Assembly: GCF_014332695.1 (NCBI RefSeq) | Contig: NZ_MBUA01000031.1 | Span: 62,001 to 126,000, forward strand | Source: Flavihumibacter stibioxidans | GTDB taxonomy: Bacteria > Bacteroidota > Bacteroidia > Chitinophagales > Chitinophagaceae | Reading direction: 5' to 3' | Length of the DNA: 64,000 nt | Shown: in pieces, positions 50,267-58,508 of the stretch | Layout of the letters: each line of letters starts with the position of its first letter | How positions within the stretch are numbered: position 1 is the first letter of the stretch | Notes under the pieces: model-generated | The model's database searches: none | The model's input: only the letters and a program-made list of their open reading frames with translations | What the model was told of the DNA's origin: nothing | Translations under genes and position numbers: made by a program

Positions 50267-53098
50267 ATGCGAATAGTCCTGATTTTTTTACTGATGATCC
50301 TGGGGGCTTATGCAATGAATGCCCAGGAATTTGGCGGACACCCGCCTGCCCAGCAATGGAAGCAAATTAAAACGGTTTCCGGCAGGGTTATTTATCCCGT
50401 CGGGTGGGATAGTGCCGCGCGAAGGATTGCCGGCCTGGCCAGTGCCATCCGCCAATCTGGAGATACCACCATAGGTTCAAAATTATGGCCCTATTCTATC
50501 CTGCTCCAGCACCAGACCACCATTTCCAATGGATATGTTGCGCTGGCGCCCTACCGCAGCGAGTTTTATATGACTCCACCGGTAAACGCATTTGATTTGG
50601 GAAGCCTGGCCTGGACTGACCAGTTAACCCTGCATGAATTCAGGCACTTGCAGCAATACAGCAATTTTAACAGGGGGCTTGCAAAAGTTTTCAGGGTGGT
50701 TCTAGGACAACAGGGTCAGGCCCTCGCCAATGCGCTGACGGTACCCGACTGGTTTTTTGAGGGCGACGCAGTATTACAGGAAACCTTCATGAGTCAGCAG
50801 GGCAGGGGAAGAATGCCCGCATTTTTTAATGGTTACCGATCTCTCTGGGAAACAAATAAACATTACTCCTGGATGAAACTCAGGAATGGGTCACTGAAAG
50901 ATTATGTCCCTGATCATTACCAGCTGGGCTACCTGATGGTGCTGAATGGCGCTGACAAATACGGACCTGCATTCTGGAAAAATGTGTCAGGGGAAGCGGC
51001 CGGTTTCAAAGGCTTGTTTTATCCTTTCCAGAAAGCCGTCAGGAAATACAGCGGAATTTCCTACAGGGCATTTACAGAAAATGCATTAAAGGAAAGCCGG
51101 CAGCAATTCGGAACGGAAAGCAGGGAGTTACGGGTTCAACGGGAAAAAGTCATTCACGAAGAAAATCCGGTGTTTACGGAAAACGGCGAACTGCTCTATC
51201 TCAGGACATCCTATAGCGAACTACCGGCTTTCTATAGCCGAAAAGATGGGGTAGACAGGAAGATCAGGACAAGGGACCAGTCTCTGGACCACTATTTTTC
51301 CTATGCAAACGGACAGATTATTTATGCTGCTTTTCGTCCGGCAACCCGCTGGTCATGGAAGGATTATGGGGAAATCAGGTTACTGGATATACACTCCGGC
51401 AAACAAAAAACCATTACCCGGAATTCGAAATATTTTACGCCGGCACTGTCGGAAAGGGGAGATACCGTTGTAGCCGTTCACCAGGGTTCGGATGGCATGA
51501 CTGCCATTCACCTGCTTGATTCTGCCGGGCAATTGCTGAAGGTCATACCTAACCAACAAGGCTATGTTTATTCTTTCCCAAGACTCTACCATGGTCATAT
51601 AATTACAACAGCCAGAAATAAAAATGGCGAGATGGCAATCCTGGAAATTGATCCTTCAGGCGGGCATTCGGCGCTGGTTATTGGCTGGACGGACCACCTC
51701 CTGGGATACCCCGTAAAATCCGGGGACAGCATCCTGTTTACCTTATCCGTTGATGGAAAGGACAATACCGTTTTACTGGAAAAGAGCAGTGGGAAACTCC
51801 TGCAATTCTTACCTCCCGGCCCGGTATCCCAAACAGGTTTTTATCAGCCGGTGACCAGTGCGGGCAGCCTGGTTGTTTCGCATTTTACCGCAAACGGCTA
51901 TAAACTGGAAACCTATAAAACCGATTCCGGTGCCTGGAGCCCGATCGGAAACCTGGCTAACCATAAAATGGCAGTACGTGAAAGCCGTTCCATTCTTTCG
52001 GATTATAACAATTTGCCCGGAAATGTGCCTGTTGAAAAGTCTAACGCCATTCCCTACCCGAAAACATCCGGTCTGTTCAATTTTCACAGCTGGACGCCCT
52101 TCTATGAGGACCCGGAGTTTAGTTTTACGGTTTACTCCCAAAACCTGCTCAATACTTTCCAGAATCAATTCAGGTTCTTATACAACAGGAATGAGGGTTT
52201 CAAACAGTTCGGCTTCAGCGGAATTTTCGGCGGCTGGTTTCCCTGGCTGAGTGGAGGCATGGATCTGACTATTGACCGGAGAGGTGTTTTCAATAACAGG
52301 ATCATTTACTGGAATGAACTGGAAGCCAATGCCGGCTTTCAAATCCCATTGAACCTGAGCAGGGGCAGAAGCATCAGCTTTCTTACCACAGGATCTGAGC
52401 TGGTGTATAACAAACCCTATTTCCGGCAACCGGAGAAAAACCAGTTGGGCGATCGCTCTTATTTTTACCTGAACCATGAACTGAGGTTCAGTCACCAGGT
52501 GCAGCAGGCCCGGCAGCATTTTCATCCACGTTGGGCACAGGTGGTTCGACTGCAGTACAGGCATGCAGTTAGCCGCTTCGATTCGGAACAATTGCTGGCC
52601 ACGGGAAATTTTTATACGCCGGGCCTGGCACGCAACCATAGCCTGGTGCTGCATGTAGCAATGCAGCAACGCGACAGTCTTTCCGGTTTAAGGTTCAGCA
52701 ATAATTTTCCATTTGCAAGGGGCTATAGTTCGGAAAGTCTTTACCGCGGCTGGAAATGGGGGGCTACCTATCATTTCCCGCTGGCTTATCCGGATTGGGG
52801 AATCTGGAATATTGTTTATCTCCTGAGGCTGAGATCAGGCCTGTTCTTTGATCATGCCATCGGTCGCGATCCGAAATTGTTACCTGTTTCGGGGCGGATT
52901 GATTTCAGGTCTGCCGGTACCGAATTATATTTTGACACCAAATGGTGGAACCAGTTGCCGGTGAGTTTTGGCATTCGTTATGCCAGGTTGCTGGATAATG
53001 ATATTTTTGGTGGGCAAGGTGTCAACAGATGGCAGTTTATCCTTCCACTCAACCTGGTGCCAGGGCCCTTGAATGAAAAGAAAGTACTTACATTTTAA
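50267..53098 (+). CDS. Predicted outer-membrane gluzincin-type metallopeptidase with beta-barrel C-terminus
   Basis: 943 residues. Signal peptide MRIVLIFLLMILGAYAMNAQ. A zinc motif HEFRH (residues 123-127, in LTLHEFRHLQQYSNF) is followed 38 residues later by WFFEGDAV (E165), the layout of gluzincins with HExxH...E. The middle (about 290-590) has repeated beta-strands like a TolB/WD40 propeller. The C-terminal about 300 residues show alternating aromatic strands (GWFPWLSGGMDLTIDRRG, WAQVVRLQYRHAVSRF, NRWQFILPLNLVP) as in outer-membrane barrels. The architecture of exported peptidase, propeller and barrel is unusual. It ends 7 bases before the GH9 gene. Substrate unknown. Confidence 0.8.
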   Translation: MRIVLIFLLMILGAYAMNAQEFGGHPPAQQWKQIKTVSGRVIYPVGWDSAARRIAGLASAIRQSGDTTIGSKLWPYSILLQHQTTISNGYVALAPYRSEFYMTPPVNAFDLGSLAWTDQLTLHEFRHLQQYSNFNRGLAKVFRVVLGQQGQALANALTVPDWFFEGDAVLQETFMSQQGRGRMPAFFNGYRSLWETNKHYSWMKLRNGSLKDYVPDHYQLGYLMVLNGADKYGPAFWKNVSGEAAGFKGLFYPFQKAVRKYSGISYRAFTENALKESRQQFGTESRELRVQREKVIHEENPVFTENGELLYLRTSYSELPAFYSRKDGVDRKIRTRDQSLDHYFSYANGQIIYAAFRPATRWSWKDYGEIRLLDIHSGKQKTITRNSKYFTPALSERGDTVVAVHQGSDGMTAIHLLDSAGQLLKVIPNQQGYVYSFPRLYHGHIITTARNKNGEMAILEIDPSGGHSALVIGWTDHLLGYPVKSGDSILFTLSVDGKDNTVLLEKSSGKLLQFLPPGPVSQTGFYQPVTSAGSLVVSHFTANGYKLETYKTDSGAWSPIGNLANHKMAVRESRSILSDYNNLPGNVPVEKSNAIPYPKTSGLFNFHSWTPFYEDPEFSFTVYSQNLLNTFQNQFRFLYNRNEGFKQFGFSGIFGGWFPWLSGGMDLTIDRRGVFNNRIIYWNELEANAGFQIPLNLSRGRSISFLTTGSELVYNKPYFRQPEKNQLGDRSYFYLNHELRFSHQVQQARQHFHPRWAQVVRLQYRHAVSRFDSEQLLATGNFYTPGLARNHSLVLHVAMQQRDSLSGLRFSNNFPFARGYSSESLYRGWKWGATYHFPLAYPDWGIWNIVYLLRLRSGLFFDHAIGRDPKLLPVSGRIDFRSAGTELYFDTKWWNQLPVSFGIRYARLLDNDIFGGQGVNRWQFILPLNLVPGPLNEKKVLTF

Positions 53099-53105
53099 TT
53101 GCCAT

Positions 53106-54860
53106 ATGAAAAAACTGATTTTTTCCAGCCTGGTTATGGTTGCACTGGCTACCATCTGCTTTTCCTACACTGAAACAAACGAGGATTCCTGGATAAGGAT
53201 CAACCAATTGGGATACACCAATGAAGGAATAAAAGTAGCCGTGTGGGGCTCTGCTGAACCCCGCTCCATCAAAAGCTTTCAATTGGTTGAGGTATCGACC
53301 GGTAAACCTGTTTTTAAAAGCGGGGTCGGAAAGCCATATGGCGCCTATGGACCCTTCGCTTCCAGTTACCGCCTGAATTTTTCCGGGTTTAATAAGCCTG
53401 GTCGATATTACCTGGAGGCTGGCGGAGCCAGATCGCCGGAGTTTCGCATAGGCAATGACGTTTACAAGGGAAGCGCTGATTTTTGTCTTCGCTACATGCG
53501 CCAGCAAAGGACGGGGTTCAATCCCTACCTGAAGGACAGTTGTCATACCAGGGATGGATATACGCTGTACGGCCCAATGCCGGACAGCACTTATATTGAT
53601 GTGGTGGGAGGCTGGCACGATGCCAGCGATTACCTGCAATATTCCACCACGTCTGCCAATGCCACTTATCACCTCCTGATGGCTTACCGGGATTTCCCGA
53701 AGATTTTTGAGGATACCAAACTGGGCAATGGGCTGGAAGGAAAAAACGGACTGGCTGACGTACTGGACGAAGCCCGCTGGGGTCTCGACTGGTTGTTGAA
53801 AATGCACCCGAAAAAGGACTGGATGTTTAACCAGATTGCCGATGACCGCGACCATATTTCCATGCGCATGCCCGCACTTGATTCACAGTATGGAAGGGGG
53901 CATGAAAGACCGGTTTATTTTATTAACGGAATGCCTCAGCAACGACAGAAATTCATGAACAATACCACCGGAACATCTTCCACGGCAGGTAAGTTCACCA
54001 GTGCCTTTGGGTTGGGAGCGGATATATTCCGGCAAGTTGACCCCGTCTACAGCGCTCTGCTTGCAGAAAAATCAGCTACCGCCTATGCGTATTCACAAAT
54101 AAAACCGGGAGTGACCCAGACGGTATCGGTAAAATCTCCCTATATCTACGCGGAAGACAATTGGGTGGATGATATGGAACTGGCTGCCACCTGGCAAAAT
54201 CAGTTGGGAGAAGCCTTGCGTTATGCAGCCGAAGAACCGGTTACCCCATGGCTGGGTGCCGATACCGCCAAACATTACCAGTGGTATCCTTTTATCAATC
54301 TGGGTCACTATGAACTGGCCAGGCGACTGAAAGGGCCTGAAAAAAACAAAGTCATTCAGTATTATAAGGATGGCATAGAGAAAGTTTGGGCGAAAGCTGG
54401 CAGCAATGCTTTTTACAGGGGTGTTCCCTTTATCTGGTGCAGTAATAACCTCACCACGTCCTTTGCCATCCAGTGTTACTGGTACGGCCGTTTAACCGGC
54501 GACAAACAGTTTGATGAATTGCAGCAGGCAAATATTGACTGGTTGTTTGGCTGTAATCCCTGGGGTACATCCATGGTTTTCGGATTACCATCCTGGGGCG
54601 ACACTCCGGCGGACCCACATTCAGCTTTTACACATATTAAAAAATATCCCATTGACGGTGGGCTGGTGGATGGGCCGGTTTACGGAAATATCTATAAAAA
54701 TCTCATCGGCATCAAACTGATGGAACCGGATGAATATGACCGATTCCAGAGTCCGCTGGTGGTTTATCACGACGACTATGGTGACTATTCCACCAATGAA
54801 CCCACCATGGATGGAACTGCCTCCCTGATTTACCTTTTAGCTGCCATGGAAAACCGTTAG
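53106..54860 (+). CDS. Family 9 glycoside hydrolase with N-terminal Ig-like domain
   Basis: 584 residues from ATG 53106 (MKKLIFSSLVMVALATICFS, signal peptide); the frame from 53073 overlaps the upstream gene. The N-terminal CelD-type Ig-like domain (about 25-110: WIRINQLGYTNEGIKVAVWG, KPGRYYLEAGG) precedes the (alpha/alpha)6 barrel. Catalytic aspartates lie in VVGGWHDASDYLQYSTTSAN, and the acid glutamate in YSTNEPTMDGTASLIYLLA. It would cut beta-1,4-glucans or related polysaccharides. It lies 7 bases after the gluzincin gene. Its last codons (ENR-stop) lie in the arm of a 58-base hairpin. Confidence 0.94.
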   Translation: MKKLIFSSLVMVALATICFSYTETNEDSWIRINQLGYTNEGIKVAVWGSAEPRSIKSFQLVEVSTGKPVFKSGVGKPYGAYGPFASSYRLNFSGFNKPGRYYLEAGGARSPEFRIGNDVYKGSADFCLRYMRQQRTGFNPYLKDSCHTRDGYTLYGPMPDSTYIDVVGGWHDASDYLQYSTTSANATYHLLMAYRDFPKIFEDTKLGNGLEGKNGLADVLDEARWGLDWLLKMHPKKDWMFNQIADDRDHISMRMPALDSQYGRGHERPVYFINGMPQQRQKFMNNTTGTSSTAGKFTSAFGLGADIFRQVDPVYSALLAEKSATAYAYSQIKPGVTQTVSVKSPYIYAEDNWVDDMELAATWQNQLGEALRYAAEEPVTPWLGADTAKHYQWYPFINLGHYELARRLKGPEKNKVIQYYKDGIEKVWAKAGSNAFYRGVPFIWCSNNLTTSFAIQCYWYGRLTGDKQFDELQQANIDWLFGCNPWGTSMVFGLPSWGDTPADPHSAFTHIKKYPIDGGLVDGPVYGNIYKNLIGIKLMEPDEYDRFQSPLVVYHDDYGDYSTNEPTMDGTASLIYLLAAMENR

Positions 54861-54911
54861 GCGTCTGACGCGCGTCTGACATACGTCAGACGCACGTCAG
54901 ACGCCTAACGG
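54854..54911. repeat. 58-base near-perfect hairpin of CGTCTGAC repeats spanning two convergent stop codons
   Basis: Arms of 17 bases (CCGTTAGGCGTCTGACG, 54854-54870; complement 54895-54911) and, after one mismatch, 9 bases (GCGTCTGAC 54872-54880; complement 54885-54893) give 26 pairs in all. The left arm contains the GH9 TAG (54858-54860); the right side contains the PAP2 gene stop (TGA, 54888-54886) and its last codons. Likely a bidirectional terminator derived from the repeat family also seen at 13788-13926 and 55570-55602. Confidence 0.93.
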
Positions 54912-55521
54912 AATGTTTGTGGCTTTTTCGGTGGTGCATCCAGGTATTGGCTTTCCAGGTAAGCCAGGCCGATCCGGCGCCAACCAGCGCACCAACAGCT
55001 ACATCCGATGGATAATGCACACCCAGGTACATCCTGGAATAGCCAACCGTTGATGCCCAGCCAAAAGCAGGTAATGCAACATACCACCTGGGATATGCCA
55101 GATAAAGAGAGGTGGCCGTGGCAAATGCCTGAGAAGTATGTCCTGATGGAAAGGAAGGACTGCCGCCAGAACTTGCCTGTTGAATCTGTCCCCTATAACT
55201 AACAAAAGGTCTGTCGCGCCTGAAACTGTATTTCATTGCAGACGTGATGATGCCTGAAACTGCCAGGCTTTCACCAATGTATAATGCTTTTTGCCTGAGT
55301 TCTTTATCCGATCGGAACATCCCCGCCACCATCATGGAAGCCGGGATGGCCAGGCTAATCTTTCCGACAGAATTTGATATACCCTGGTAAAACTCAGTTG
55401 GTTCATGGCGACGGTGTTCATTCAGTTCAATGAGGGTGGTGTAATCAAAACCCGGAGTCTGCGCCATACAAAACTGGCAACCGGTTATAACAAAAAGTAC
55501 GGACAATACAATTCGAATCAT
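54886..55521 (-). CDS. PAP2-superfamily phosphatase
   Basis: 211 residues from ATG 55521 (MIRIVLSVLFVITGCQFCMAQ). The N-terminus is a signal sequence, with ITGC fitting a lipoprotein box. The three phosphatase motifs are KYSFRRDRPF, PSGHTSQAFA and SRMYLGVHYPSDVAVG, with the catalytic histidines. It would remove phosphate from a lipid or sugar phosphate at the periplasmic side, for example undecaprenyl pyrophosphate or lipid A (inference). The last seven residues (VRRLTCV) and the stop are coded by the palindromic repeat, suggesting that the repeat replaced the original end. It follows valS, with another repeat between. Confidence 0.92.
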   Translation of the reverse strand: MIRIVLSVLFVITGCQFCMAQTPGFDYTTLIELNEHRRHEPTEFYQGISNSVGKISLAIPASMMVAGMFRSDKELRQKALYIGESLAVSGIITSAMKYSFRRDRPFVSYRGQIQQASSGGSPSFPSGHTSQAFATATSLYLAYPRWYVALPAFGWASTVGYSRMYLGVHYPSDVAVGALVGAGSAWLTWKANTWMHHRKSHKHSVRRLTCV

Positions 55522-55569
55522 AAATTGAAATGTATTACTAATCCTGCATAACAAAAGTTAAACTTATGA

Positions 55570-55602
55570 GTCTGACGTACGTCAGACGCACGTCAGACGC
55601 GT
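55570..55602. repeat. CGTCTGAC palindromic repeat after valS
   Basis: An 18-base perfect palindrome GTCTGACGTACGTCAGAC (55570-55587) is followed by a second half unit CGTCAGACGC (55591-55600). It starts 5 bases past the valS stop on the minus strand and lies before the PAP2 gene. Third member of the window's repeat family. Confidence 0.9.
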
Positions 55603-55607
55603 CCGGC

Positions 55608-58301
55608 TCAAAGATTAGCCAGGCTTTCCTCAATTACCCTGATTTTGGTGGCAGCATCGTCCCGCTTTTTCTTTTCCATATCCACCACTTCCGGTTTGGC
55701 ATTCTGAACAAAGCGCTCGTTGCTTAATTTTTTATCGCAACTAACCAGGAAGCCCTTAAGGTATTCCAACTCCTTCTGAAGTTCCGCTTTCTGATTGCCT
55801 GTATTGATCGGCTGTTCGGACTCAATATAAAACTGGTCCTTGCCAATTACCGCAGCAATGGTATTGGGAACCGTTTCCTTTACAAAATGGATTCCTGCAG
55901 CATTGATCTGCCTGGCAAGGATGGCCTGGATGGTGCCATACATTTCCTGTGCTGCAGTATTGATATGAAGTGTAACCTGTTCTTTTGGCTTTATCTGCGC
56001 CCTGTTGCGCTGGTCGCGGATGCCACTGATTACTTCCTTCAGCAGCCTGCCTTCTGCCAGGAAACTGGCCGTCGCCTTACCGTCAACAGAACTTGCAAGT
56101 ACCTCCGCTTTGCTGAATTGCCTTATGCATAAATCATCGCCTGCGGTTCTTTCAGCAAGGTGGTGGTAAATTTCTTCCGTTATAAATGGCATGAAGGGAT
56201 GGAGCATCTGCACCAGTTCTTCAAAAAATTCTACGGCCCTTGACAAATGCAGTGCATTCACCGGCTCTTCAAATCCGGGTTTGATCCATTCAAGGTACCA
56301 ACTGCAGTAATCATCCCACACCAAAGAGTAAATGGTTTTCAATGCTTCACTCAGGCGAAACTGTTTCATGAGCTGGTCCACCTCCAGGCGGGCTTCATTC
56401 AGCCGGCTGCGGAACCAGGCATTGGGCCAGTTCAGTGCGGCATACCCTTCCCCTGATGGATCCGACACAATTGCTGGCCTTTCCTTCCACATATTGATCA
56501 GCTTCAGGGCATTCCACATTTTGTTATTGAAATTGCGACCCTGTTCCAGTGCAGCTTCATCAAATAAAAGATCGTTTCCGGCAGGAGAGGAGATCATGAT
56601 GCCAAAACGAACGGCATCAGCACCATATTTGTCAATCAATTCAAGCAGATCAGGTGAATTCCCAAGGCTTTTGCTCATCTTGCGTCCCTGCTTGTCGCGC
56701 ACCATTCCGGTGAAATATACATCACGGAAAGGAATCTCTTTTTCATATTCCATTCCCGCCATTACCATACGCGCCACCCAGAAAAAGATAATGTCCTGAC
56801 CGGTTACCAGTACTGAAGTCGGATAATAATAACGAAGTTCTTTATTACCCGGCTCCGTGATTCCATTGAACACTTCAATGGGCCAGAGCCAGGAAGAAAA
56901 CCAGGTATCCAGTACATCCTCATCCTGTTTCAAATCGTCGATAGTGAATGGCGAGCCTGGTGTGGAAAGTTCTGCAAAGGCTTCCTCACGGGTAGCAGCA
57001 ACCGCAAAACTTCCGTCCGGCGCATACCAGGAAGGAATTTGCTGTCCCCACCACAACTGGCGGCTGATGCACCAGTCCTTCACATTCTCCAGCCAGTACT
57101 TGTAAGTAGCCAGGAATTTATCACCGGGATGGATATTGATATGGCCTTCTACCACTGCTTTCAATGCAGGTTCGGCCATTTCCTTCATTTTCAGGAACCA
57201 TTGGGTGGATATTTTCGGTTCCACCACCACTCCGGTTCGCTGGCTGTAGCCAAGTCTTGTCTGGTATTCCTCCTCTTTCAGCAGGAAGCCTTTTTCCTGC
57301 AATTCAGCAATGATCTGCTTACGGGCCTTGAAACGGTCAACACCCACGTATATCTGTGCAGCCGCGCTGAGGGTGCCATCATCATTGAGGGTATCCACTA
57401 CATCGAGCTGATGTCTGAGCCCCAGGTTGTAGTCATTGATATCATGTGCTGGAGTTACTTTCAGTGCACCGGTGCCAAAGGCCGGATCCACATATTCATC
57501 AAAGATGATGGGAATGCGACGGTTGATCAGCGGAACATATGCGAAAGCGCCCTTCAGGTGCGCATAGCGTTCATCGTTAGGATTTACACAGATCGCGGTA
57601 TCTCCCATGATGGTCTCAGGGCGCTGGGTGGCAATAACAATGCCCTTGCCGGCAAAAGTTTCCAGTGGCTGACCATCAGCAGTTTCCAGCCGGTACAGCA
57701 AATGATATAATTTCCCCTGGACATCCCTGTATTCCACTTCCTCATCGCTCAAAGCTGTTTTTGCGGCAGGGTCCCAGTTGATCATTCGGGCACCGCGATA
57801 GATCAGGCCCTTTTTATACAGGTCAATAAAAACCTTTATCACGGCCTTGTAATAATGGTCATCCATAGTAAAGGTTACCCTGTCCCAATCCACACTGCAA
57901 CCGAGACGTTCGATCTGGTTATAAATGATGCCACCATATTTTTCTTTCCATTCAAAAGCATATTTCAGGAATTCTGACCTGCTCAGGTCTGCCTTCTTAA
58001 TGCCTTTCTCCTTTTCAAGCATCTGTACCACTTTGGCTTCCGTGGCAATGGAAGCATGGTCACTGCCCGGTACCCAGCAGGCATTGAATCCGCTCATCCT
58101 GGCCTTCCGGACAAGAATGTCCTGAACAGTTTCATTAAGGGTATGGCCCATATGCAAAACACCTGTCACATTGGGTGGGGGAATCACCACAGTAAAAGCC
58201 GGCCTATCGTCAGGGAGGCTGTTAAAATAGCGCTTATCTTTCCAGTGCTGGTTCCATTTACCTTCAACTTCTGCCGGGATAAAATTCTTACTCAGTTCCA
58301 T
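55608..58301 (-). CDS. valS: Valyl-tRNA synthetase
   Basis: Class Ia synthetase charging tRNA-Val. 897 residues. The HIGH motif is PPPNVTGVLHMGHTLNETVQ, and KMSKS is in RDKQGRKMSKSLGNSPDLL. The editing CP1 domain (about 200-350, with IATQRPETIMGDTAICVNP), the tRNA-binding helical domain and a C-terminal coiled-coil arm (LQKELEYLKGFLVSCDKKLSN...) are all present, so it is complete. A GTCTGACG palindrome starts 5 bases after the stop. Upstream is the divergent exonuclease-GIY-YIG gene. Confidence 0.98.
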   Translation of the reverse strand: MELSKNFIPAEVEGKWNQHWKDKRYFNSLPDDRPAFTVVIPPPNVTGVLHMGHTLNETVQDILVRKARMSGFNACWVPGSDHASIATEAKVVQMLEKEKGIKKADLSRSEFLKYAFEWKEKYGGIIYNQIERLGCSVDWDRVTFTMDDHYYKAVIKVFIDLYKKGLIYRGARMINWDPAAKTALSDEEVEYRDVQGKLYHLLYRLETADGQPLETFAGKGIVIATQRPETIMGDTAICVNPNDERYAHLKGAFAYVPLINRRIPIIFDEYVDPAFGTGALKVTPAHDINDYNLGLRHQLDVVDTLNDDGTLSAAAQIYVGVDRFKARKQIIAELQEKGFLLKEEEYQTRLGYSQRTGVVVEPKISTQWFLKMKEMAEPALKAVVEGHINIHPGDKFLATYKYWLENVKDWCISRQLWWGQQIPSWYAPDGSFAVAATREEAFAELSTPGSPFTIDDLKQDEDVLDTWFSSWLWPIEVFNGITEPGNKELRYYYPTSVLVTGQDIIFFWVARMVMAGMEYEKEIPFRDVYFTGMVRDKQGRKMSKSLGNSPDLLELIDKYGADAVRFGIMISSPAGNDLLFDEAALEQGRNFNNKMWNALKLINMWKERPAIVSDPSGEGYAALNWPNAWFRSRLNEARLEVDQLMKQFRLSEALKTIYSLVWDDYCSWYLEWIKPGFEEPVNALHLSRAVEFFEELVQMLHPFMPFITEEIYHHLAERTAGDDLCIRQFSKAEVLASSVDGKATASFLAEGRLLKEVISGIRDQRNRAQIKPKEQVTLHINTAAQEMYGTIQAILARQINAAGIHFVKETVPNTIAAVIGKDQFYIESEQPINTGNQKAELQKELEYLKGFLVSCDKKLSNERFVQNAKPEVVDMEKKKRDDAATKIRVIEESLANL

Positions 58302-58508
58302 ACTATATTGCTGATACTTGATTTAAGGGGTTGCAAAAATAAGCAATCGGGCCCGTGATGCATAACCTGAAAATAAAATCAGCCTGCCCAGCCGCTGCTA
58401 AATAGAGACCATTTATAGTTAGGTTTAATTTATTACATAAAAAATATCTGGAATAATTACAATGAATTGCTAAATTCTTTAGCTTTACATGCTTGTAAAT
58501 CATATTTT

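Noticed and set aside
50267-54860. Classical polysaccharide utilisation locus
   Set aside because: No SusC/SusD pair or sensor-regulator next to the GH9 gene.
57039-57710. 223-codon plus-strand frame
   Set aside because: Antisense to valS, no recognisable domain.
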